Assembly (NCBI GenBank): GCA_902478825.1
Contig: CABSMK010000045.1
Span: 1 to 11,663 of the forward strand
DNA length: 11,663 nucleotides
Origin: an uncultured Collinsella sp.
GTDB taxonomy: Bacteria > Actinomycetota > Coriobacteriia > Coriobacteriales > Coriobacteriaceae
Direction of reading: 5' to 3'
Below the pieces are notes generated by a model. The model saw only the letters and a list, made by a program, of their open reading frames with translations. It had not been told where the DNA came from and ran no database searches. Position 1 is the first letter of the stretch; each line of letters starts with the position of its first letter. The translations under genes and the position numbers were made by a program. Positions 5,261 through 11,626 of this stretch are shown in pieces.

Positions 5261-6100
5261 CTATGCCTCCTCGAGGTCGAGCTGGTTGCTGGCGATGTCC
5301 TGGGCGGTTGCGCGGTAGAGCTCGTCGATAAAGGCGACCTTAAAGCTTGCCGGGGCATCGGCGACGGCGGCGGCACGCGTGCCGGCAACGTTGTAGACGG
5401 CGGTACCGCAGACGGCGGCCGTAAACGGGTCGGCGGCGCAGGCGTACACGGCGAGCACGCCGCCCTGCGAGCAGCCGCAGCCGGTGATCTTGGACATGAG
5501 CGGGCTGCCGCCGTGGGACTTGGCCACGGTCATGCCGTCGGTGATCAGGTCGACTTCGCCCGAGACCACAACGGCGCCGCCGGTGTAGCGGGCGAGCGCC
5601 ACGGCGGCATCGCGGGCGGCGTCGACCGTGTCGGTGGTATCGACACCGCGTACGCGGCTCAAATCGGCCGCCTCGCCCTCAAGACCCCACAGGCCGGCGA
5701 GCGCGATGATCTCGGAGGCGTTGCCGCGCACGATGGCGGGCTTGTACTGCTTGAGCTCGTTTACCAACTGGGTGCGCAGGCTACCGATGCCCAGGCCCAC
5801 CGGATCGAGCACCCAGGGCTTGCCGGCGTCGTGTGCCGCCTTGGCCGCGCGGGGAATTGTCTGCTCGTAGATGGGGAAGAGCGTGCCCATATTGAGATAG
5901 ATGGCGCCGCCGCCGGCAACGAGTGCCTCGCCCTCGTCGGGCAGATAGACCATGGCGGCCGATCCGCCCACGGCGAGCTGCGCGTTGGCGACAAAGTCGA
6001 TCGTCACCGTGTTGGTGATGGAGCCGGCCATCGGATTGGTGGCGCGAATCTCCTCCACGGCCTTGACCATATGTTGTTTAAGCTGTTCCGAATCAATCAC
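5261..6100 (-). CDS. thiM: Hydroxyethylthiazole kinase ThiM
   Basis: A 279-residue ribokinase-like enzyme that phosphorylates 4-methyl-5-(2-hydroxyethyl)thiazole with ATP, a salvage step of thiamine synthesis. Marks: TNPMAGSITNTVTIDFVANAQL near residue 21 (the conserved NxVT...AN region), GGSAAM at 45-50, WVLDPVG at 96-102, RGNASEI at 125-131, SGEVDLITDG at 180-189, and the catalytic-loop SKITGCGCSQG with Cys210 in the place of the GTGC cysteine. The family usually has TGTGC; here it is TGCGC. The start is GTG at 6100-6098 with AAGGAGG ending 8 bases upstream; the frame runs open to 6214 but that part is riboswitch. It leads the operon thiM - DUF77 - thiE and is controlled by the TPP riboswitch just upstream. 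Confidence 0.94.
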   Translation of the reverse strand: MIDSEQLKQHMVKAVEEIRATNPMAGSITNTVTIDFVANAQLAVGGSAAMVYLPDEGEALVAGGGAIYLNMGTLFPIYEQTIPRAAKAAHDAGKPWVLDPVGLGIGSLRTQLVNELKQYKPAIVRGNASEIIALAGLWGLEGEAADLSRVRGVDTTDTVDAARDAAVALARYTGGAVVVSGEVDLITDGMTVAKSHGGSPLMSKITGCGCSQGGVLAVYACAADPFTAAVCGTAVYNVAGTRAAAVADAPASFKVAFIDELYRATAQDIASNQLDLEEA

Positions 6101-6103
6101 TGC

Positions 6104-6168
6104 GCATGCCTCCTTGGCATAGAAAAGGGGCGCTGTGCATAGACAGCGCCCCTGTAAAGGCGGCATGC
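6104..6168 (-). promoter_or_regulatory. Possible long-range stem between riboswitch 3' end and thiM ribosome site
   Basis: On the minus strand GCATGCCGCCTT (6168-6157) directly follows the aptamer and is complementary at 11 of 12 positions to AAGGAGGCATGC (6115-6104), which contains the thiM ribosome site. The terminator hairpin lies inside this outer stem. The first four bases, GCAT, are also the 3' strand of riboswitch stem P1, so P1 and this outer stem compete. The pairing is seen in the sequence; any second, translational, layer of control is inference. Confidence 0.5.
6121..6152 (-). terminator. Riboswitch-controlled intrinsic terminator
   Basis: On the minus strand GGGGCGCTGT (6152-6143) and ACAGCGCCCC (6136-6127) form a perfect 10-bp stem over the loop CTATGC, followed by TTTTCT (6126-6121). 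It sits between the TPP aptamer and the thiM ribosome site, the standard place for the expression platform of a transcription-terminating riboswitch. I did not find a convincing antiterminator by eye. Confidence 0.9.
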
Positions 6169-6257
6169 TCCCTACGCCAGCATTAACTGACAGGTTCAAA
6201 GGATTGGGCCCCATGCCCTCTCAGCCTTGTGGTTTGCACCGCCGGCACTCCCGCATC
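6165..6257 (-). promoter_or_regulatory. TPP riboswitch (thi-box) aptamer
   Basis: The minus strand carries the conserved thi-box elements in order: CGGGAGTGCCGG, GGCTGAGAGGGC (CTGAGA at 6224-6219), CCTTTGAACCTGTCAGTTAATGC split over P4, and GCTGGCGTAGGGAGCATG. Stem P1 is closed by ATGC (6256-6253) and GCAT (6168-6165). It binds thiamine pyrophosphate and should favour the terminator at 6121-6152 when TPP is plentiful, switching off thiM, the DUF77 gene and thiE. A weak -10-like TATAGG (6276-6271) would start the transcript just before the aptamer. Confidence 0.95.
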
Positions 6258-6283
6258 GAATCTGTTGTTCCCTATACTAGCGC

Positions 6284-6318
6284 ACCTGCCAAAAAGGGAC
6301 AGGTTTATTTTGGCAGGT
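6284..6318. repeat. Perfect 11-bp inverted repeat between the thi operon and the HAD gene
   Basis: ACCTGCCAAAA (6284-6294) and TTTTGGCAGGT (6308-6318) are perfect reverse complements around the 13-nt loop AGGGACAGGTTTA. It lies in the divergent gap, upstream of the riboswitch and of the HAD gene. I recall the AAAAAGGGACAGGTTTATTTTGG core as a dispersed element of several bacterial genomes, possibly mobilised by REP-associated transposases. No transposase is in the window. It could alternatively insulate the two divergent promoters. Confidence 0.55.
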
Positions 6319-6321
6319 CGT

Positions 6322-6327
6322 TACAAT
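6322..6327 (+). promoter_or_regulatory. -10 element for the HAD-LysR pair
   Basis: TACAAT is 5 of 6 to the -10 consensus and would start transcription near 6334, 22 bases before the ATG. No good -35 is visible at the right distance; that place is taken by the inverted repeat at 6284-6318. Confidence 0.3.
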
Positions 6328-6355
6328 AGGTAGGACCGATACGAATGGGGGCCTT

Positions 6356-7264
6356 ATGATTAAACTTGTGCTGACCGATATGGACGATACACTGATTCCA
6401 GCCGGGCATGACGGCGCCAGCGACTACGCCATTGAGGGTATTCATGCCATGCAGGCGGCGGGTCTGCACTTTGGGCCGGTTTCGGGTCGTCAGCCGTCCG
6501 CGATGGGCTGGATGTTCAAAAACCGTTCCGAGTGTTTTTCGACCGGTGCGTTCTGTAACGGCCAGGTGATGTTTGTCGACGGCGAAGTAGTCGCTTCGCG
6601 CGCAATCGACAACGATGCTCTGATGCGTTTGGCTGACTATCTGGAGCAAGAGACCGACGATACATTTCTAAAAGTCTACAGCCTGGGCGATGACTTTTGG
6701 GGCAACGATGCCTATTGCGTGACGAGCAATCCCGAGCGTGTGCGTCGCGCTATGGAGTCGGGCGGCAATGCGTGGCTCAAAGGCGAAGAGGCCCCGTGTC
6801 GTCCCGTCGTCGATGGCGCGCCGGTGTTTAAGGCGAATATCTGGAGTGCCCGTTCGCGTGAGGAGCTCGCGGAGCTACGCGAGCGCGTTGCCGTTGAGGT
6901 GCCGGAACTCTCGCTTGTGTTTCCCAACAACCGAGTGCGCCTGTTCGACATCCTTCCGGATGGTTGGGACAAGGGCTGCGCTGCGCTGGAGCTGGCGCGC
7001 GCCTTGGGCCTGACGCCCGACGAGGTGGCCGTATTTGGCGATTCCGATAACGATCTGCCCATGATCGATGCCGTTCCCAACTCCGTTGCAGTCGCCAATG
7101 CCAATGAGGCCGTCACGGCTGCCGCGCGCTGGCATATCGGCGCCGCGGCAGATGATGCGGTCGCCGGGGCTCTGCATCAGATTGCCGCCTGCGCCGCGAC
7201 GGGGGAGATGCCGCCGTTTATGCGTCAGGAGGGTGCAGCCGACGCGAATTTCGCGAACAGCTAA
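6356..7264 (+). CDS. Cof-type HAD-IIB family phosphatase
   Basis: A 302-residue haloacid dehalogenase superfamily hydrolase. All four motifs are present: motif I DMDDTL with nucleophile Asp8 and acid/base Asp10, motif II SGR with Ser43, motif III Lys206 in PDGWDKG, and motif IV GDSDNDLPMI at 228-237 with Asp229 and Asp233 for Mg2+. The cap inserted between motifs II and III (about residues 80-190) is of the C2 type, placing it with Cof/YidA-like enzymes that dephosphorylate sugar phosphates, nucleotides or cofactors such as FMN or PLP. The substrate cannot be told from sequence. It is cytoplasmic. The ribosome site is modest (GGGGG 4 bases before the ATG). Its stop codon lies 10 bases before the LysR gene and touches that gene's ribosome site, so the two are probably co-transcribed. 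Confidence 0.92.
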   Translation: MIKLVLTDMDDTLIPAGHDGASDYAIEGIHAMQAAGLHFGPVSGRQPSAMGWMFKNRSECFSTGAFCNGQVMFVDGEVVASRAIDNDALMRLADYLEQETDDTFLKVYSLGDDFWGNDAYCVTSNPERVRRAMESGGNAWLKGEEAPCRPVVDGAPVFKANIWSARSREELAELRERVAVEVPELSLVFPNNRVRLFDILPDGWDKGCAALELARALGLTPDEVAVFGDSDNDLPMIDAVPNSVAVANANEAVTAAARWHIGAAADDAVAGALHQIAACAATGEMPPFMRQEGAADANFANS

Positions 7265-7274
7265 GGAGACAGCC

Positions 7275-8171
7275 ATGAAGCTCCAACAGCTCAGATATGT
7301 CGTCAAAGTTGCCGAATGCGGCAGCATTACCGAGGCCTCGCGCCGTCTCTTTGTGTCGCAGCCTTCGATTACCGCGTCGATTCGCGATCTCGAAAACGAG
7401 ATGGGTGTGCACATCTTTGAGCGCACCAACAAGGGCGTCATTGTGTCCGAGGAAGGCGAGACCTTCTTGGGCTATGCGCGCCAGGTACTCGACCAGGCCG
7501 ACCTGCTCGAGGGCAAGTACAAGGGCGCATCCGAGCAGGTGCCGCACTTTAGTGTGAGCTGCCAGCATTATTCCTTTGCCGTCAACGCGTTTGTCGACGT
7601 GATCCGCGAGTTCGATGCCGCGCGTTACGACTTCACCCTGCGCGAGGAGCAGACTCACGAGATTATCGAGGATGTCGCGCATATGAAAAGCGAACTGGGC
7701 ATCCTGTACTTATCCGAGCATAACCGCGAGGTCATCGAGCGCATGCTGGTGGCCAACGAGCTCGTGTTCGAAGGACTCTTCTGCGCCACGCCGCATGTCT
7801 TCGTCTGCGCCGACCATCCGCTGGCGGACCGCTCCAGCGTGACGCTCGAGGATCTGGAAGACTACCCGTTCCTGTCCTACGAGCAGGGCAGCTACAACTC
7901 GTTTTACTATTCCGAGGAGCTGACCTCGACGTTCGAGCGTCGCAAAAATATCCGCGTGCGCGACCGTGCGACGTTGTTCAATTTGGCCATGGGCCTCAAC
8001 GGCTACACGGTATGCTCGGGCGTGATCAGCCACGAGCTCAACGGCCCCGGCATTATCTCGATTCCGCTCGACGTGGACGAGTACATGGAGATTGGCATCA
8101 TCACGCGCAAGAACACGACGCTTACGCGCTACGGTCGGGCCTATATCGACGCGATTCGTCAGCATATCTAG
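7275..8171 (+). CDS. LysR-family regulator, probably of methionine metabolism
   Basis: A 298-residue LysR-type regulator. Residues 1-60 are the winged helix-turn-helix (LRYVVKVAECGSITEASRRL, then FVSQPSITASIRDLENEMG and FERTNKGV). A linker helix follows to about 88, then the two-lobed effector domain (about 90-295). The N-terminus resembles MtaR/CmbR-type regulators of methionine and cysteine genes in streptococci. The next gene is a methionine synthase, and a palindrome with the streptococcal MET-box arms (TATAG-N7-CTATA) lies in front of it, so methionine control is a good guess. The effector might be homocysteine or O-acetylserine, as in relatives; this is not shown here. The ATG at 7275 has AAGGAGA 6 bases upstream overlapping the HAD stop; the frame is open back to 7068 inside the HAD gene, which I reject. 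Confidence 0.92.
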   Translation: MKLQQLRYVVKVAECGSITEASRRLFVSQPSITASIRDLENEMGVHIFERTNKGVIVSEEGETFLGYARQVLDQADLLEGKYKGASEQVPHFSVSCQHYSFAVNAFVDVIREFDAARYDFTLREEQTHEIIEDVAHMKSELGILYLSEHNREVIERMLVANELVFEGLFCATPHVFVCADHPLADRSSVTLEDLEDYPFLSYEQGSYNSFYYSEELTSTFERRKNIRVRDRATLFNLAMGLNGYTVCSGVISHELNGPGIISIPLDVDEYMEIGIITRKNTTLTRYGRAYIDAIRQHI

Positions 8172-8217
8172 GCTGCTGTGCTCCGCACGGTTCAAGTCTC
8201 TTTATGACAGTCCAGAC

Positions 8218-8240
8218 TGATATAGGAAACATCTATATCA
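8218..8240. promoter_or_regulatory. Predicted LysR operator (MET-box-like)
   Basis: TGATATAG (8218-8225) and CTATATCA (8233-8240) form a perfect 8-bp inverted repeat with a 7-base spacer. The inner TATAG-N7-CTATA has the arms and spacing of the streptococcal MET-box (TATAGTTTnAAACTATA), and it contains the T-N11-A pattern of LysR sites. Its centre lies about 66 bases before the predicted transcript start of the methionine synthase gene, where LysR activators usually bind. Confidence 0.65.
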
Positions 8241-8259
8241 AACTGTTATAAACGTATAT

Positions 8260-8288
8260 TTTACGATGGTCATATGAGCGCTCATACT
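8260..8288 (+). promoter_or_regulatory. Predicted promoter of the methionine synthase gene
   Basis: TTTACG (8260-8265) and CATACT (8283-8288) are each 4 of 6 to consensus with the ideal 17-bp spacing. Such a weak promoter fits one that needs an activator. The start would be near 8295, leaving about 32 bases of leader. Other AT-rich hexamers (TATAAA at 8247, TATATT at 8255) are possible but lack a -35. Confidence 0.4.
8273..8286. promoter_or_regulatory. 14-bp perfect palindrome overlapping the promoter
   Basis: TATGAGCGCTCATA is a perfect palindrome that covers the end of the spacer and part of the predicted -10. Its place suggests a repressor operator or a second regulator site. No known box is recognised. 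Confidence 0.4.
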
Positions 8289-8326
8289 CTGTCCCAGTAA
8301 AGCAACCAATGCAAAGGGAGATATCT

Positions 8327-9460
8327 ATGAGCACTTCGATTCAACCGAACGCGCCGTTTCGCGCCGATATCGTCGGCAGCTTTCTTCGTCCGCAGGCTGT
8401 AAAGGACGCCCGTGCCGCCTATGTCGCGGGTAAACTCGACGCTTCCGGCCTTAAGGCCGTCGAGGACGATGCCATTCGCGATTTGGTGGCCAAGCAGAAG
8501 GCCGCCGGCCTGCAGGTGATCACCGATGGCGAGTTCCGCCGCAGCTACTGGCACCTCGATTTTATGTGGGGCCTTAACGGCATTGAGCGCCGCACCTCAC
8601 GCACGGGTTATATGTTCCATGACGAGGAGACGACGGCCGACACCGCCGTGGTTACCGGTCCCATTAGCGGCGAGAACCACCCGTTCGTCGAGCATTTTAA
8701 GTTCGTCAAGGCGCTTGAGGAGGAGGGCCAGGTCGCACGCCAGACCATTCCGGCGCCGATCCAGACGTTCTCTGAGGTCACGCTCGATCGCTGCGATGGC
8801 CAGCAGGAGAGCCTGCGCGCTGTCTATAAGACCGATGAGGAACTTGCCGACGCCATTGCAGCCGCTTATCGCACGGTGATCGCCGACCTGTACGCAGCAG
8901 GCTGCCGCAACATCCAGTTTGATGACTGCACCTGGGGCATCTACTGCGATACCGATTTTGTCGCCAAAACCGGCATGAGCCCGGTCGACCTGCAAAAGGT
9001 AAGCGAGCTGGGCGTGGCGCTCAACAACGCCGCCATCGAGGGCAAGCCCGACGATTTGGTCATCAACACGCACGTGTGCCGCGGCAACTACCACTCCACC
9101 TACGCTTTTGAAGGCGGCTACGACCCTATCGCTCCGTATCTGTTCGCACATGAGAATGTCGATGCGTTCTATCTGGAGTTCGACACGCCGCGCGCCGGCG
9201 GCTTTGAGCCGCTCAAGTACGTCGCTCCCGGCAAGAAGGTCGTGCTGGGCTTGGTAACCACCAAGGCGGCAGAGCTCGAGAACGAGGATGTTATCGTCGA
9301 GCGCATCCGCGAAGCCGCTAAGTACGTGCCGCTCGAGAATCTGTACCTGTCGCCCCAGTGCGGCTTTGCCAGCTGCGAGATTGGCAACAAGCTGACCGAG
9401 GACGAGCAATGGGCGAAGATCGCGCTGGTCAAGCGCATTGCCGAGCGCGTTTGGAAGTAA
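8327..9460 (+). CDS. Cobalamin-independent methionine synthase family (YxjG/YxjH type)
   Basis: A 377-residue single-barrel protein of the MetE C-terminal family, about half the length of full MetE. It is predicted to transfer a methyl group to homocysteine to make methionine, or to act in a related salvage. FRADIVGSFLRP near the start and ITDGEFRRSYWHLDFMWGL (about 65-83) are typical of the YxjG/YxjH group. The zinc ligands are present: His249 and Cys251 in NTHVCRGN, Glu284 in YLEFD and Cys345 in SPQCGFAS. It lacks the MetE N-terminal barrel, so the methyl donor is uncertain; short members may use simple folates or another donor. The ATG at 8327 has AAAGGGAG 6 bases upstream; an ATG at 8309 lies before that site. 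The predicted MET-box and the upstream LysR gene point to regulation by methionine supply. Confidence 0.9.
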   Translation: MSTSIQPNAPFRADIVGSFLRPQAVKDARAAYVAGKLDASGLKAVEDDAIRDLVAKQKAAGLQVITDGEFRRSYWHLDFMWGLNGIERRTSRTGYMFHDEETTADTAVVTGPISGENHPFVEHFKFVKALEEEGQVARQTIPAPIQTFSEVTLDRCDGQQESLRAVYKTDEELADAIAAAYRTVIADLYAAGCRNIQFDDCTWGIYCDTDFVAKTGMSPVDLQKVSELGVALNNAAIEGKPDDLVINTHVCRGNYHSTYAFEGGYDPIAPYLFAHENVDAFYLEFDTPRAGGFEPLKYVAPGKKVVLGLVTTKAAELENEDVIVERIREAAKYVPLENLYLSPQCGFASCEIGNKLTEDEQWAKIALVKRIAERVWK

Positions 9461-9585
9461 CGCTAGCGTTTGCAGGTGGCGGCGCGTGCGAGGCATTGCG
9501 TATCGCGTACAATGGTTCGGATCGTATCGTTCGGGCAGGTTATCCGATATGCCTGATCGCCCTTCCATTTTTTGAAAGGACTCTC
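9461..9585 (+). other. Leader region of the permease gene
   Basis: This 125-base gap holds AACGCTAGCGTT (9459-9470), a perfect 12-bp palindrome touching the methionine synthase stop and followed by TTTG, possibly a weak terminator. A TACAAT -10-like hexamer lies at 9508-9513 without a clear -35. After it, CGGAT (9518-9522) can pair with ATCCG (9543-9547), or TATCG (9525-9529) with CGATA (9546-9550), two exclusive short stems. I see no clear terminator hairpin or known pyrimidine attenuator. Confidence 0.3.
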
Positions 9586-10920
9586 ATGTCCCGGTCTTCG
9601 ACGCCCGCCGTCACCGATGCCATCTACGATGCATCGTCGCTCGGCCGCCCGCGCATGTTTGTGTTGGGTTTGCAACACATGTTTGCGATGTTCGGAGCCA
9701 CGGTGCTCGTGCCCGTGCTCACCGGCCTTTCCGTTTCGACGACGCTTCTGTTCGCCGGCATCGGCACGCTGCTGTTTCATTTTCTATCGCGCGGTAAGGT
9801 GCCCGCGTTCCTGGGCTCGTCGTTTGCCTTTATCGCGGGTTATGCCGCCGTTGCGCCCAACGGCGAGGCCGAGCTTTTGCCCTACGCTTGCCTGGGCGTT
9901 GTCTGCGCCGGCCTGCTCTATCCGGTGCTGGCAGCGCTGTTCCGCGCATTTGGCGCCAAGCGTGTCATGCACTTCTTCCCGCCGGTGGTGACCGGCCCCA
10001 TCGTCATTTCCATCGGCCTGATCTTGGCAAGCTCTGCTATCGCCAACTGCCAGACCAACTGGCTTGTTGCCGTTGTCGCTGTGGCCGTGATCGTCATCTG
10101 CAATATTTGGGGCCGCGGCATGGTTAAGATCGTGCCGATTCTGCTGGGCGTCGTGGTGAGCTATGCCGTTGCGGCCGCGTTGGGTGAGGTCGACTTCTCT
10201 GGCGTCGCAGCCGCCCCCTGGGTTGGCTTGCCCGTCGTGTGGGACAACACCGTGTTTGCGCTCTTTGGACCGCAGCTCGATAGCGGTCTTGCCACGACGG
10301 CCATCATCACCATCATGCCGCTGGCCTTTGCGACCATGATTGAGCACATTGGCGATATCTCCGCCATTGGCTCTACCTGCGAACGCAATTACATTGCCGA
10401 TCCCGGTCTGCACCGTACCCTGCTCGGCGATGGCCTGGCGACCATCTTGGCATCGCTCTTTGGCGCCCCCGCCAATACGACGTATGGCGAGAACACTGGC
10501 GTGCTTGCCCTGACGCGCGTGTTCGACCCGCGCGTGATTCGCATTGCCGCCTGCTGCGCCATCGTGCTTTCGTTCTGCCCCAAGTTTGCTGCCGTGATCG
10601 CCGCCATGCCGGCGTGTGTAATCGGCGGCGTGTCGCTCGTGCTCTACGGCATGATCAGTGCCGTGGGCGTTCGCAACCTTATCGAAAACCAGGTTGATTT
10701 CCAGAACAACTGCAATGTGCTGGTTGCGGCTTTGGTGCTCGTGCTTTCGCTCGGCATTGCCTACAGTACCGCCGGTGCCATCGTGCTGGAGCTGGGCGGC
10801 GTGACGATTTCGCTTTCGGGCCTTGCCGTGGGCTCGCTGGTGGGCATTGTGCTCAACGCCATCCTGCCCGGTAATGACTTTGAGTTCGATACTTCCGAGC
10901 TTGAGGAGACTACTGAATAG
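9586..10920 (+). CDS. NCS2 family nucleobase permease (uracil permease type)
   Basis: A 444-residue integral membrane protein with many hydrophobic segments, in line with the 14-helix UraA fold. It should import uracil or a related base with protons. Marks: LGLQHMFAMFGATVLVPVLTG at 27-47 (TM1), FLGSSFAFIAGY at 75-86 (TM3), FPPVVTGPIVISIGL at 131-145, MIEHIGD with Glu253 in the TM8 position and NTTYGENTG with Glu302 in the TM10 position. The two glutamates are 49 residues apart, the same as the substrate-binding pair in E. coli UraA. Uracil is more likely than xanthine, but this is not certain. The tail after about 430 is acidic (SELEETTE). The ATG at 9586 has AAAGGA 5 bases upstream; the open frame back to 9358 lies in the methionine synthase gene. 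Confidence 0.93.
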   Translation: MSRSSTPAVTDAIYDASSLGRPRMFVLGLQHMFAMFGATVLVPVLTGLSVSTTLLFAGIGTLLFHFLSRGKVPAFLGSSFAFIAGYAAVAPNGEAELLPYACLGVVCAGLLYPVLAALFRAFGAKRVMHFFPPVVTGPIVISIGLILASSAIANCQTNWLVAVVAVAVIVICNIWGRGMVKIVPILLGVVVSYAVAAALGEVDFSGVAAAPWVGLPVVWDNTVFALFGPQLDSGLATTAIITIMPLAFATMIEHIGDISAIGSTCERNYIADPGLHRTLLGDGLATILASLFGAPANTTYGENTGVLALTRVFDPRVIRIAACCAIVLSFCPKFAAVIAAMPACVIGGVSLVLYGMISAVGVRNLIENQVDFQNNCNVLVAALVLVLSLGIAYSTAGAIVLELGGVTISLSGLAVGSLVGIVLNAILPGNDFEFDTSELEETTE

Positions 10921-10937
10921 TAGCTGCGTTCAGCCAA

Positions 10938-10985
10938 ATTAAAAATGGCGTCCATGCGTATGTGCGCGTGGACGCCATTTTTAAT
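10938..10985. terminator. Bidirectional intrinsic terminator
   Basis: ATTAAAAATGGCGTCCA (10938-10954) and TGGACGCCATTTTTAAT (10969-10985) are perfect 17-bp reverse complements, and four more pairs inside (one wobble) leave a 6-base loop. The T-run ends the permease transcript on the plus strand and the esterase transcript on the minus strand. The esterase stop codon (10983-10981) lies inside the right arm. Confidence 0.93.
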
Positions 10986-11626
10986 GCGTCAGTATCCAGT
11001 GGATGCCGCGCGCCATGCGCAGGTCAGTTTGGGCAAAGTGATTGCCGGGGTTGAGCTCCAGTGTTGTTGGAATGTCGCGCTCGATAAACAGCTCTTCCAT
11101 CGCACGCGTATCGTCGAGTACGTGCCGCATCATGCGGTTGGGCGTCTTGGTTTCCTTTTTACCGAGCGACAGATAGGCGGCGTCGGGCGTGGCTGTCATC
11201 GTGCGCTCGCGCGCGTAGTCGATAAAGCCGGGGAACCACAGCGACCCCGATGCACTTGCCGCGCGCTCAAAGACATCTGTTTGCCAAAGTGCCCACAGTG
11301 AAAAAAGACCCGCCAACGAGTAGCCGGCAATGCCGCGCCAGGTGGGCGGGCAGGGAAGTGATGATTCGGCCTCTGGGATTATCTGCTTCAACAACTCGTC
11401 AAGAAAACCAGCAGCCTGTCCACCAAAGGGCTCGGCATCTCGTATAGTTCCCTCACATTCCCAGGGGCTAAGCTCGCGATTCCAATCGAGCCCTCCAATG
11501 GCGACAAGGGTGAATGGCGGGCAGTCGAGCTCTCGGCAGCGCTCGTAGACTTCACTACCGTCGCCCATAACCACGGGGAGGTAGATGACGGGCGCGCCTT
11601 CCGCACACTCTGAGTAAACGGTTATC
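10981..11626 (-). CDS. Alpha/beta-hydrolase esterase (Fes/IroE-like), 5'-truncated
   Basis: About 214 genome-encoded residues; the N-terminus is missing because the contig runs into adapter, and the MCIRDR that opens the frame is adapter translation. The fold is that of the esterase D / enterochelin esterase group: an early YLPVVMGDG strand, GGLDWNRELSPW (an oxyanion-side loop), the nucleophile elbow GYSLAG with Ser about residue 103 of the genomic part, SGSLWFPGF after it, and a late NPGNHF with the likely catalytic His about residue 196. The likely role is hydrolysis of an ester or peptide-like substrate; no siderophore genes are nearby, so an iron role should not be assumed. It converges on the permease gene at a shared terminator. 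Its true start and any signal peptide cannot be seen. Confidence 0.85.

Noticed and set aside
4823..6142. 439-residue plus-strand reading frame
   Set aside because: It is antisense to the thiM - DUF77 - thiE operon, is rich in Gly, Ala and His as expected of a high-GC shadow frame, and has no family marks.
6101..6214. N-terminal extension of thiM
   Set aside because: The frame is open, but the bases are the TPP riboswitch and its terminator. The GTG at 6100 has a strong ribosome site and begins the family-like sequence.
7068..7274. N-terminal extension of the LysR gene
   Set aside because: It lies inside the HAD gene in another frame and precedes the ribosome site at 7263-7269. LysR proteins begin just before the helix-turn-helix, as from 7275.
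8177..8190. Terminator after the LysR gene
   Set aside because: GTGC-TCC-GCAC near 8179 is only a 4-bp stem with a 3-base loop and no T-run follows, so the LysR transcript may read on toward the methionine synthase gene. No terminator can be called.
9358..9585. N-terminal extension of the permease
   Set aside because: It overlaps the end of the methionine synthase gene, is not membrane-like, and precedes the ribosome site at 9575-9580.
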